Source: Tritrichomonas musculus (taxonomy: Eukaryota; Parabasalia; Tritrichomonadida; Tritrichomonadidae). From it: 21,972 bases of DNA. The DNA is taken from assembly GCA_039105265.1 (NCBI GenBank), contig JAPFFF010000478.1, positions 1 through 21,972 on the forward strand. Reading direction: 5' to 3'. The notes beneath the pieces are model-generated. The model was not told the DNA's origin. It ran no database searches and saw only the letters and a list, made by a program, of their open reading frames with translations. The stretch's first letter is position 1; each line of letters begins with the position of its first letter. Positions 1 through 10,445 of the stretch are shown here, one piece after another. The position numbers were made by a program, and so were the translations under genes.

Positions 1-70
1 AAAGATATGATTTTGAATTCCATTGAAAGATATGATTTTGAATAGTATTGAAAGATATGATTTTGAATTT

Positions 71-218
71 TATAAAAATTTAAACAAAATATATCCAAGA
101 TTGATATCAAGTTTCTCATTCGTTAATAAAAGTTTCACAATTTCAATGTTTTCTTTTTCAACAGCCAAATATAATGCTGTTTTATAAATATATATTACTT
201 TAAAATTTCATTCAAAGA
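71..218 (-). repeat. Ankyrin-repeat cassette 1 of 18
   Basis: This 148-bp non-minisatellite block reads on the minus strand as a 45-codon open stretch (plus 73-207) between an upstream TGA (208-210) and a downstream TAA (70-72). The peptide contains TALYLAVEKENIEIVKLLL followed closely by a DIN motif. That is a canonical ankyrin repeat: TALxxA helix 1, then EIVKLLL helix 2. It has no start codon of its own. Subtype: IYK before TAL and LGYIL after DIN. Every cassette is preceded on the plus strand by slot AGT and then a TTT slot running into ATAAAA. This one defines the type for the other seventeen; the notes on those give only differences. Confidence 0.9.
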
Positions 219-758
219 TATGATTTTGAATAGTATTGAAAGATATGATTTTGAATGAAATTGAAAGATATGATTTTGAATTCCATTGAAAGATATGATT
301 TTGAATTTCATTGAAAGATATGATTTTGAATAGTATTGAAAGATATGATTTTGAATTTTATTGAAAGATATGATTTTGAATAGTATTGAAAGATATGATT
401 TTGAATAGTATTGAAAGATATGATTTTGAATAGTATTGAAAGATATGATTTTGAATAGTATTGAAAGATATGATTTTGAATTCCATTGAAAGATATGATT
501 TTGAATGAAATTGAAAGATATGATTTTGAATAGTATTGAAAGATATGATTTTGAATAGTATTGAAAGATATGATTTTGAATAGTATTGAAAGATATGATT
601 TTGAATAGTATTGAAAGATATGATTTTGAATTCCATTGAAAGATATGATTTTGAATTTTATTGAAAGATATGATTTTGAATAGTATTGAAAGATATGATT
701 TTGAATGAAATTGAAAGATATGATTTTGAATAGTATTGAAAGATATGATTTTGAATTT

Positions 759-906
759 TATAAAAATTTAAACAAAATATATCCAAGATTGATATTAAGT
801 TTCTCATTCGTTAATAAAAGTTTCACAATTTCAATGTTTTCTTTTTCAACAGCCAAATATAATGCTGTTCTATAAATATATATTACTTTAAAATTTCATT
901 CAAAGA
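759..906 (-). repeat. Ankyrin-repeat cassette 2
   Basis: Same open stretch as cassette 1. Differences: IYR before TAL, and one base change near the end (GATATT for GATATC on plus) that turns the conserved DIN motif into NIN. It keeps the LGYIL tail. This is the only copy with the NIN change. Confidence 0.9.
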
Positions 907-1521
907 TATGATTTTGAATTTCATTGAAAGATATGATTTTGAATAGTATTGAAAGATATGATTTTGAATGTAATTGAAAGATATGATTTTGAATGTAATT
1001 GAAAGATATGATTTTGAATAGTATTGAAAGATATGATTTTGAATAGTATTGAAAGATATGATTTTGAATTCCATTGAAAGATATGATTTTGAATAGTATT
1101 GAAAGATATGATTTTGAATAGTATTGAAAGATATGATTTTGAATTCCATTGAAAGATATGATTTTGAATAGTATTGAAAGATATGATTTTGAATTCCATT
1201 GAAAGATATGATTTTGAATAGTATTGAAAGATATGATTTTGAATAGTATTGAAAGATATGATTTTGAATAGTATTGAAAGATATGATTTTGAATTCCATT
1301 GAAAGATATGATTTTGAATTTCATTGAAAGATATGATTTTGAATAGTATTGAAAGATATGATTTTGAATTCCATTGAAAGATATGATTTTGAATTTCATT
1401 GAAAGATATGATTTTGAATTTCATTGAAAGATATGATTTTGAATAGTATTGAAAGATATGATTTTGAATTTTATTGAAAGATATGATTTTGAATAGTATT
1501 GAAAGATATGATTTTGAATTT

Positions 1522-1669
1522 TATAAAAATTTAAACAAAATATTAAGAAGATTGATATCAAGTTTCTCATTCGTTAATAAAAGTTTCACAATTTCAATGT
1601 TTTCTTTTTCAACAGCCAAATATAATGCTGTTCTATAAATATATATTACGTTAAAATTTCATTCAAAGA
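1522..1669 (-). repeat. Ankyrin-repeat cassette 3
   Basis: Subtype IYR with the LLNIL tail (ATTAAGAAG on plus instead of ATATCCAAG). It has the ACG variant near its right edge, which changes the Lys before VIY to Asn. It lies inside the left copy of the 2.6-kb duplication, and cassette 9 is its twin. Confidence 0.9.
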
Positions 1670-2309
1670 TATGATTTTGAATTTCATTGAAAGATATGAT
1701 TTTGAATAGTATTGAAAGATATGATTTTGAATTCCATTGAAAGATATGATTTTGAATGTAATTGAAAGATATGATTTTGAATAGTATTGAAAGATATGAT
1801 TTTGAATTCCATTGAAAGATATGATTTTGAATAGTATTGAAAGATATGATTTTGAATGTAATTGAAAGATATGATTTTGAATAGTATTGAAAGATATGAT
1901 TTTGAATAGTATTGAAAGATATGATTTTGAATTCCATTGAAAGATATGATTTTGAATAGTATTGAAAGATATGATTTTGAATAGTATTGAAAGATATGAT
2001 TTTGAATGAAATTGAAAGATATTATTTTGAATAGTATTGAAAGATATGATTTTGAATTCCATTGAAAGATATGATTTTGAATTTTATTGAAAGATATGAT
2101 TTTGAATAGTATTGAAAGATATGATTTTGAATGAAATTGAAAGATATGATTTTGAATAGTATTGAAAGATATGATTTTGAATTCCATTGAAAGATATGAT
2201 TTTGAATGAAATTGAAAGATATGATTTTGAATAGTATTGAAAGATATGATTTTGAATTCCATTGAAAGATATGATTTTGAATAGTATTGAAAGATATGAT
2301 TTTGAATTT

Positions 2310-2457
2310 TATAAAAATTTAAACAAAATATATCCAAGATTGATATCAAGTTTCTCATTCGTTAATAAAAGTTTCACAATTTCAATGTTTTCTTTTTCAA
2401 CAGCCAAATATAATGCTGTTTTATAAATATATATTACTTTAAAATTTCATTCAAAGA
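2310..2457 (-). repeat. Ankyrin-repeat cassette 4
   Basis: Subtype IYK with the LGYIL tail, the same type as cassette 1. It lies inside the left copy of the 2.6-kb duplication, and its twin is cassette 10. Confidence 0.9.
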
Positions 2458-2672
2458 TATGATTTTGAATAGTATTGAAAGATATGATTTTGAATGAAAT
2501 TGAAAGATATGATTTTGAATTCCATTGAAAGATATGATTTTGAATGAAATTGAAAGATATGATTTTGAATTTTATTGAAAGATATGATTTTGAATAGTAT
2601 TGAAAGATATGATTTTGAATTTCATTGAAAGATATGATTTTGAATAGTATTGAAAGATATGATTTTGAATTT

Positions 2673-2820
2673 TATAAAAATATAAACAAAATATTAAGAA
2701 GATTGATATCAAGTTTCTCATTCGTTAATAAAAGTTTCACAATTTCAATGTTTTCTTTTTCAACAGCCAAATATAATGCTGTTTCATAAATATATATTAC
2801 TTTAAAATTTCATTCAAAGA
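2673..2820 (-). repeat. Ankyrin-repeat cassette 5
   Basis: Subtype IYE with the LLNIL tail. It carries a private T to A change near its left end (AAAAATATAAAC on plus), shared only with its duplicate, cassette 11. Confidence 0.9.
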
Positions 2821-3110
2821 TATGATTTTGAATTTTATTGAAAGATATGATTTTGAATAGTATTGAAAGATATGATTTTGAATAGTATTGAAAGATATGA
2901 TTTTGAATAGTATTGAAAGATATGATTTTGAATGAAATTGAAAGATATGATTTTGAATTTTATTGAAAGATATGATTTTGAATAGTATTGAAAGATATGA
3001 TTTTGAATGTAATTGAAAGATATGATTTTGAATAGTATTGAAAGATATGATTTTGAATTTTATTGAAAGATATGATTTTGAATAGTATTGAAAGATATGA
3101 TTTTGAATTT

Positions 3111-3258
3111 TATAAAAATTTAAACAAAATATTAAGAAGATTGATATCAAGTTTCTCATTCGTTAATAAAAGTTTCACAATTTCAATGTTTTCTTTTTCA
3201 ACAGCCAAATATAATGCTGTTTTATAAATATATATTACTTTAAAATTTCATTCAAAGA
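3111..3258 (-). repeat. Ankyrin-repeat cassette 6
   Basis: Subtype IYK with the LLNIL tail. Only three minisatellite slots (TAC, AGT, TTT) separate it from cassette 7, the shortest spacing in the array. Its twin is cassette 12. Confidence 0.9.
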
Positions 3259-3323
3259 TATGATTTTGAATTACATTGAAAGATATGATTTTGAATAGTA
3301 TTGAAAGATATGATTTTGAATTT

Positions 3324-3471
3324 TATAAAAATTTAAACAAAATATATCCAAGATTGATATCAAGTTTCTCATTCGTTAATAAAAGTTTCACAATTTCAAT
3401 GTTTTCTTTTTCAACAGCCAAATATAATGCTGTTTCATAAATATATATTACTTTAAAATTTCATTCAAAGA
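3324..3471 (-). repeat. Ankyrin-repeat cassette 7
   Basis: Subtype IYE with the LGYIL tail. The first slot to its right, at 3485, is TTT, whereas the twin position beside cassette 13 (7788) is GTA. Confidence 0.9.
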
Positions 3472-3661
3472 TATGATTTTGAATTTTATTGAAAGATATG
3501 ATTTTGAATAGTATTGAAAGATATGATTTTGAATTTCATTGAAAGATATGATTTTGAATGTAATTGAAAGATATGATTTTGAATTACATTGAAAGATATG
3601 ATTTTGAATTACATTGAAAGATATGATTTTGAATAGTATTGAAAGATATGATTTTGAATTT

Positions 3662-3809
3662 TATAAAAATTTAAACAAAATATATCCAAGATTGATATCA
3701 AGTTTCTCATTCGTTAATAAAAGTTTCACAATTTCAATGTTTTCTTTTTCAACAGCCAAATATAATGCTGTTTTATAAATATATATTACTTTAAAATTTC
3801 ATTCAAAGA
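3662..3809 (-). repeat. Ankyrin-repeat cassette 8
   Basis: Subtype IYK with the LGYIL tail. It is the last cassette in the left copy of the 2.6-kb duplication; its twin is cassette 14. The longest uninterrupted minisatellite run starts directly to its right. Confidence 0.9.
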
Positions 3810-5824
3810 TATGATTTTGAATAGTATTGAAAGATATGATTTTGAATGAAATTGAAAGATATGATTTTGAATTCCATTGAAAGATATGATTTTGAATTTC
3901 ATTGAAAGATATGATTTTGAATAGTATTGAAAGATATGATTTTGAATTTTATTGAAAGATATGATTTTGAATAGTATTGAAAGAAATGATTTTGAATGAA
4001 ATTGAAAGATATGATTTTGAATTACATTGAAAGATATGATTTTGAATAGTATTGAAAGATATGATTTTGAATAGTATTGAAAGATATGATTTTGAATGAA
4101 ATTGAAAGATATGATTTTGAATTTTATTGAAAGATATGATTTTGAATAGTATTGAAAGATATGATTTTGAATAGTATTGAAAGATATGATTTTGAATAGT
4201 ATTGAAAGATATGATTTTGAATTCCATTGAAAGATATGATTTTGAATGAAATTGAAAGATATGATTTTGAATAGTATTGAAAGATATGATTTTGAATGTA
4301 ATTGAAAGATATGATTTTGAATAGTATTGAAAGATATGATTTTGAATAGTATTGAAAGATATGATTTTGAATAGTATTGAAAGATATGATTTTGAATAGT
4401 ATTGAAAGATATGATTTTGAATAGTATTGAAAGATATGATTTTGAATGAAATTGAAAGATATTATTTTGAATAGTATTGAAAGAAATGATTTTGAATGAA
4501 ATTGAAAGATATGATTTTGAATAGTATTGAAAGATATGATTTTGAATAGTATTGAAAGATATGATTTTGAATTCCATTGAAAGATATGATTTTGAATAGT
4601 ATTGAAAGATATGATTTTGAATTTTATTGAAAGATATGATTTTGAATAGTATTGAAAGATATGATTTTGAATTCCATTGAAAGATATGATTTTGAATTTC
4701 ATTGAAAGATATGATTTTGAATTTCATTGAAAGATATGATTTTGAATAGTATTGAAAGATATGATTTTGAATAGTATTGAAAGATATGATTTTGAATTCC
4801 ATTGAAAGATATGATTTTGAATTTTATTGAAAGATATGATTTTGAATAGTATTGAAAGATATGATTTTGAATGAAATTGAAAGATATGATTTTGAATAGT
4901 ATTGAAAGATATGATTTTGAATTCCATTGAAAGATATGATTTTGAATTCCATTGAAAGATATGATTTTGAATAGTATTGAAAGATATGATTTTGAATTTT
5001 ATTGAAAGATATGATTTTGAATTTTATTGAAAGATATGATTTTGAATTTTATTGAAAGATATGATTTTGAATAGTATTGAAAGATATGATTTTGAATAGT
5101 ATTGAAAGATATGATTTTGAATAGTATTGAAAGATATGATTTTGAATTCCATTGAAAGATATGATTTTGAATTTCATTGAAAGATATGATTTTGAATAGT
5201 ATTGAAAGATATGATTTTGAATTCCATTGAAAGATATGATTTTGAATAGTATTGAAAGATATGATTTTGAATAGTATTGAAAGATATGATTTTGAATTCC
5301 ATTGAAAGATATGATTTTGAATAGTATTGAAAGATATGATTTTGAATTTCATTGAAAGATATGATTTTGAATAGTATTGAAAGATATGATTTTGAATTCC
5401 ATTGAAAGATATGATTTTGAATAGTATTGAAAGATATGATTTTGAATAGTATTGAAAGATATGATTTTGAATGAAATTGAAAGATATTATTTTGAATAGT
5501 ATTGAAAGATATGATTTTGAATAGTATTGAAAGATATGATTTTGAATAGTATTGAAAGATATGATTTTGAATAGTATTGAAAGATATGATTTTGAATTCC
5601 ATTGAAAGATATGATTTTGAATTTCATTGAAAGATATGATTTTGAATAGTATTGAAAGATATGATTTTGAATTCCATTGAAAGATATGATTTTGAATTTC
5701 ATTGAAAGATATGATTTTGAATTTCATTGAAAGATATGATTTTGAATAGTATTGAAAGATATGATTTTGAATTTTATTGAAAGATATGATTTTGAATAGT
5801 ATTGAAAGATATGATTTTGAATTT
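3810..5824 (-). repeat. Longest cassette-free minisatellite run (81 slots)
   Basis: An uninterrupted run of 25-bp units between cassettes 8 and 9. Of the first 80 slots I read 41 AGT, 13 TCC, 8 TTC, 8 TTT, 8 GAA, 1 GTA and 1 TAC; slot 81 is the TTT that runs into cassette 9. The first slot is at 3823 and the last at 5823, exactly 80 units of 25 bp apart, so there is no net indel out of register across 2 kb. The core substitutions at 3985 and 4485 (both AGT-[A]-GAA) and at 4463 and 5488 (both GAA-[T]-AGT) mark internal duplications. Confidence 0.95.
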
Positions 5825-5972
5825 TATAAAAATTTAAACAAAATATTAAGAAGATTGATATCAAGTTTCTCATTCGTTAATAAAAGTTTCACAATTTCAA
5901 TGTTTTCTTTTTCAACAGCCAAATATAATGCTGTTCTATAAATATATATTACGTTAAAATTTCATTCAAAGA
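5825..5972 (-). repeat. Ankyrin-repeat cassette 9
   Basis: Twin of cassette 3 at +4303: IYR, LLNIL tail and the ACG variant are all retained. Confidence 0.9.
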
Positions 5973-6612
5973 TATGATTTTGAATTTCATTGAAAGATAT
6001 GATTTTGAATAGTATTGAAAGATATGATTTTGAATTCCATTGAAAGATATGATTTTGAATGTAATTGAAAGATATGATTTTGAATAGTATTGAAAGATAT
6101 GATTTTGAATTCCATTGAAAGATATGATTTTGAATAGTATTGAAAGATATGATTTTGAATGTAATTGAAAGATATGATTTTGAATTCCATTGAAAGATAT
6201 GATTTTGAATAGTATTGAAAGATATGATTTTGAATTCCATTGAAAGATATGATTTTGAATAGTATTGAAAGATATGATTTTGAATAGTATTGAAAGATAT
6301 GATTTTGAATGAAATTGAAAGATATTATTTTGAATAGTATTGAAAGATATGATTTTGAATTCCATTGAAAGATATGATTTTGAATTTTATTGAAAGATAT
6401 GATTTTGAATAGTATTGAAAGATATGATTTTGAATGAAATTGAAAGATATGATTTTGAATAGTATTGAAAGATATGATTTTGAATTCCATTGAAAGATAT
6501 GATTTTGAATGAAATTGAAAGATATGATTTTGAATAGTATTGAAAGATATGATTTTGAATTCCATTGAAAGATATGATTTTGAATAGTATTGAAAGATAT
6601 GATTTTGAATTT

Positions 6613-6760
6613 TATAAAAATTTAAACAAAATATATCCAAGATTGATATCAAGTTTCTCATTCGTTAATAAAAGTTTCACAATTTCAATGTTTTCTTTTT
6701 CAACAGCCAAATATAATGCTGTTTTATAAATATATATTACTTTAAAATTTCATTCAAAGA
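6613..6760 (-). repeat. Ankyrin-repeat cassette 10
   Basis: Twin of cassette 4 at +4303, with IYK and the LGYIL tail. Confidence 0.9.
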
Positions 6761-6975
6761 TATGATTTTGAATAGTATTGAAAGATATGATTTTGAATGA
6801 AATTGAAAGATATGATTTTGAATTCCATTGAAAGATATGATTTTGAATGAAATTGAAAGATATGATTTTGAATTTTATTGAAAGATATGATTTTGAATAG
6901 TATTGAAAGATATGATTTTGAATTTCATTGAAAGATATGATTTTGAATAGTATTGAAAGATATGATTTTGAATTT

Positions 6976-7123
6976 TATAAAAATATAAACAAAATATTAA
7001 GAAGATTGATATCAAGTTTCTCATTCGTTAATAAAAGTTTCACAATTTCAATGTTTTCTTTTTCAACAGCCAAATATAATGCTGTTTCATAAATATATAT
7101 TACTTTAAAATTTCATTCAAAGA
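6976..7123 (-). repeat. Ankyrin-repeat cassette 11
   Basis: Twin of cassette 5 at +4303, with IYE, the LLNIL tail and the private AAAAATATAAAC variant. Confidence 0.9.
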
Positions 7124-7413
7124 TATGATTTTGAATTTTATTGAAAGATATGATTTTGAATAGTATTGAAAGATATGATTTTGAATAGTATTGAAAGATA
7201 TGATTTTGAATAGTATTGAAAGATATGATTTTGAATGAAATTGAAAGATATGATTTTGAATTTTATTGAAAGATATGATTTTGAATAGTATTGAAAGATA
7301 TGATTTTGAATGTAATTGAAAGATATGATTTTGAATAGTATTGAAAGATATGATTTTGAATTTTATTGAAAGATATGATTTTGAATAGTATTGAAAGATA
7401 TGATTTTGAATTT

Positions 7414-7561
7414 TATAAAAATTTAAACAAAATATTAAGAAGATTGATATCAAGTTTCTCATTCGTTAATAAAAGTTTCACAATTTCAATGTTTTCTTTT
7501 TCAACAGCCAAATATAATGCTGTTTTATAAATATATATTACTTTAAAATTTCATTCAAAGA
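7414..7561 (-). repeat. Ankyrin-repeat cassette 12
   Basis: Twin of cassette 6 at +4303, with IYK, the LLNIL tail and the same three-slot gap to the next cassette. Confidence 0.9.
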
Positions 7562-7626
7562 TATGATTTTGAATTACATTGAAAGATATGATTTTGAATA
7601 GTATTGAAAGATATGATTTTGAATTT

Positions 7627-7774
7627 TATAAAAATTTAAACAAAATATATCCAAGATTGATATCAAGTTTCTCATTCGTTAATAAAAGTTTCACAATTTC
7701 AATGTTTTCTTTTTCAACAGCCAAATATAATGCTGTTTCATAAATATATATTACTTTAAAATTTCATTCAAAGA
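7627..7774 (-). repeat. Ankyrin-repeat cassette 13
   Basis: Twin of cassette 7 at +4303, with IYE and the LGYIL tail. The adjacent slot at 7788 is GTA rather than TTT. Confidence 0.9.
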
Positions 7775-7964
7775 TATGATTTTGAATGTAATTGAAAGAT
7801 ATGATTTTGAATAGTATTGAAAGATATGATTTTGAATTTCATTGAAAGATATGATTTTGAATGTAATTGAAAGATATGATTTTGAATTACATTGAAAGAT
7901 ATGATTTTGAATTACATTGAAAGATATGATTTTGAATAGTATTGAAAGATATGATTTTGAATTT

Positions 7965-8112
7965 TATAAAAATTTAAACAAAATATATCCAAGATTGATA
8001 TCAAGTTTCTCATTCGTTAATAAAAGTTTCACAATTTCAATGTTTTCTTTTTCAACAGCCAAATATAATGCTGTTTTATAAATATATATTACTTTAAAAT
8101 TTCATTCAAAGA
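7965..8112 (-). repeat. Ankyrin-repeat cassette 14
   Basis: Twin of cassette 8 at +4303, with IYK and the LGYIL tail. The 2.6-kb duplication ends just right of it, at the first slot. Confidence 0.9.
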
Positions 8113-8377
8113 TATGATTTTGAATTCCATTGAAAGATATGATTTTGAATGAAATTGAAAGATATGATTTTGAATTTTATTGAAAGATATGATTTTGAAT
8201 AGTATTGAAAGATATGATTTTGAATAGTATTGAAAGATATGATTTTGAATAGTATTGAAAGATATGATTTTGAATAGTATTGAAAGATATGATTTTGAAT
8301 TACATTGAAAGATATGATTTTGAATTACATTGAAAGATATGATTTTGAATAGTATTGAAAGATATGATTTTGAATTT

Positions 8378-8525
8378 TATAAAAATTTAAACAAAATATA
8401 TCCAAGATTGATATCAAGTTTCTCATTCGTTAATAAAAGTTTCACAATTTCAATGTTTTCTTTTTCAACAGCCAAATATAATGCTGTTTTATAAATATAT
8501 ATTACTTTAAAATTTCATTCAAAGA
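8378..8525 (-). repeat. Ankyrin-repeat cassette 15
   Basis: Subtype IYK with the LGYIL tail, 413 bp from cassette 14. It is not part of either large duplication. Confidence 0.9.
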
Positions 8526-8940
8526 TATGATTTTGAATTTCATTGAAAGATATGATTTTGAATAGTATTGAAAGATATGATTTTGAATTTCATTGAAAGA
8601 TATGATTTTGAATGAAATTGAAAGATATGATTTTGAATAGTATTGAAAGATATGATTTTGAATTTTATTGAAAGATATGATTTTGAATTCCATTGAAAGA
8701 TATGATTTTGAATGAAATTGAAAGATATGATTTTGAATAGTATTGAAAGATATGATTTTGAATGTAATTGAAAGATATGATTTTGAATAGTATTGAAAGA
8801 TATGATTTTGAATAGTATTGAAAGATATGATTTTGAATGTAATTGAAAGATATGATTTTGAATAGTATTGAAAGATATGATTTTGAATTTTATTGAAAGA
8901 TATGATTTTGAATAGTATTAAAAGATATGATTTTGAATTT

Positions 8941-9088
8941 TATAAAAATTTAAACAAAATATTAAGAAGATTGATATCAAGTTTCTCATTCGTTAATAAA
9001 AGTTTCACAATTTCAATGTTTTCTTTTTCAACAGCCAAATATAATGCTGTTTTATAAATATATATTACTTTAAAATTTCATTCAAAGA
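8941..9088 (-). repeat. Ankyrin-repeat cassette 16
   Basis: Subtype IYK with the LLNIL tail. The minisatellite unit just left of it has the G to A core change at 8920, the only one of its kind seen. Confidence 0.9.
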
Positions 9089-9117
9089 TATGATTTTGAA
9101 TTTTATTGAAAGATATT

Positions 9118-9764
9118 ATTTTGAATAGTATTGAAAGATATGATTTTGAATTCCATTGAAAGATATGATTTTGAATAGTATTGAAAGATATGATTTTGAA
9201 TTTTATAAAAATTTAAACAAAATATATCCAAGATTGATATCAAGTTTCTCATTCGTTAATAAAAGTTTCACAATTTCAATGTTTTCTTTTTCAACAGCCA
9301 AATATAATGCTGTTTTATAAATATATATTACGTTAAAATTTCATTCAAAGATATGATTTTGAATTTCATTGAAAGATATGATTTTGAATAGTATTGAAAG
9401 ATATGATTTTGAATAGTATTGAAAGATATGATTTTGAATAGTATTGAAAGATATGATTTTGAATTTCATTGAAAGATATGATTTTGAATAGTATTGAAAG
9501 ATATGATTTTGAATAGTATTGAAAGATATGATTTTGAATAGTATTGAAAGATATGATTTTGAATGAAATTGAAAGATATGATTTTGAATTCCATTGAAAG
9601 ATATGATTTTGAATTCCATTGAAAGATATGATTTTGAATAGTATTGAAAGATATGATTTTGAATTTCATTGAAAGATATGATTTTGAATAGTATTGAAAG
9701 ATATGATTTTGAATTTCATTGAAAGATATGATTTTGAATAGTATTGAAAGATATGATTTTGAAT
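9118..9764. repeat. 663-bp-period tandem duplication, first copy
   Basis: This block contains cassette 17 and its flanking units and recurs at 9781-10427 with an offset of 663 bp. All slots agree between the two; the match breaks at the core variant 9117 on the left and at slot 9765 (GTA against AGT at 10428) on the right. Confidence 0.92.
9204..9351 (-). repeat. Ankyrin-repeat cassette 17
   Basis: Subtype IYK with the LGYIL tail and the ACG variant (Asn before VIY), otherwise seen only in cassettes 3, 9 and 18. Confidence 0.9.
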
Positions 9765-9780
9765 GTAATTGAAAGATATG

Positions 9781-10427
9781 ATTTTGAATAGTATTGAAAG
9801 ATATGATTTTGAATTCCATTGAAAGATATGATTTTGAATAGTATTGAAAGATATGATTTTGAATTTTATAAAAATTTAAACAAAATATATCCAAGATTGA
9901 TATCAAGTTTCTCATTCGTTAATAAAAGTTTCACAATTTCAATGTTTTCTTTTTCAACAGCCAAATATAATGCTGTTTTATAAATATATATTACGTTAAA
10001 ATTTCATTCAAAGATATGATTTTGAATTTCATTGAAAGATATGATTTTGAATAGTATTGAAAGATATGATTTTGAATAGTATTGAAAGATATGATTTTGA
10101 ATAGTATTGAAAGATATGATTTTGAATTTCATTGAAAGATATGATTTTGAATAGTATTGAAAGATATGATTTTGAATAGTATTGAAAGATATGATTTTGA
10201 ATAGTATTGAAAGATATGATTTTGAATGAAATTGAAAGATATGATTTTGAATTCCATTGAAAGATATGATTTTGAATTCCATTGAAAGATATGATTTTGA
10301 ATAGTATTGAAAGATATGATTTTGAATTTCATTGAAAGATATGATTTTGAATAGTATTGAAAGATATGATTTTGAATTTCATTGAAAGATATGATTTTGA
10401 ATAGTATTGAAAGATATGATTTTGAAT
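9781..10427. repeat. 663-bp-period tandem duplication, second copy
   Basis: Partner of 9118-9764, containing cassette 18. It ends one unit short of where the minisatellite decays into the 3' flank of the gene, so it is the part of the array nearest the gene. Confidence 0.92.
9867..10014 (-). repeat. Ankyrin-repeat cassette 18 (nearest the gene)
   Basis: Twin of cassette 17 at +663, with IYK, the LGYIL tail and the ACG variant. It lies about 460 bp downstream of the stop codon of the DUF3447 gene, in the same orientation. Confidence 0.9.
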
Positions 10428-10445
10428 AGTATTGAAAGATATGTT

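Larger units (their letters stand above)
1198..3822. repeat. 2.6-kb segmental duplication, left copy
   Basis: This block (cassettes 3-8 and the arrays between) matches 5501-8125 at a constant offset of 4303 bp. By reading, the match begins after a mismatched slot at 1195 (TCC against AGT at 5498). It ends before a mismatched slot at 3823 (AGT against TCC at 8126). Inside, I found only two differences: slot 1883 is AGT against TCC at 6186, and slot 3485 is TTT against GTA at 7788. Confidence 0.92.
5501..8125. repeat. 2.6-kb segmental duplication, right copy
   Basis: Direct-orientation partner of 1198-3822, with the same cassette order and subtypes (cassettes 9-14) and the same slot order apart from 6186 and 7788. 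It includes the shared core variants at 6326 (twin of 2023) and in cassette 11 (twin of cassette 5). Near-identity over 2,625 bp points to a very recent copying event. Confidence 0.92.

Noticed and set aside
3786-4802. Long minus-strand open frames such as 338 codons at 3786-4802 and 242 codons at 4999-5727
   Set aside because: They are a by-product of a stop-free core read cyclically through three frames. The peptide is a 25-residue low-complexity repeat, and open frames exist in several phases at once.
71-10014. Minisatellite blocks as introns between ankyrin exons
   Set aside because: I found no trichomonad-type splice signals at cassette borders, and each cassette is bounded by in-frame stops.
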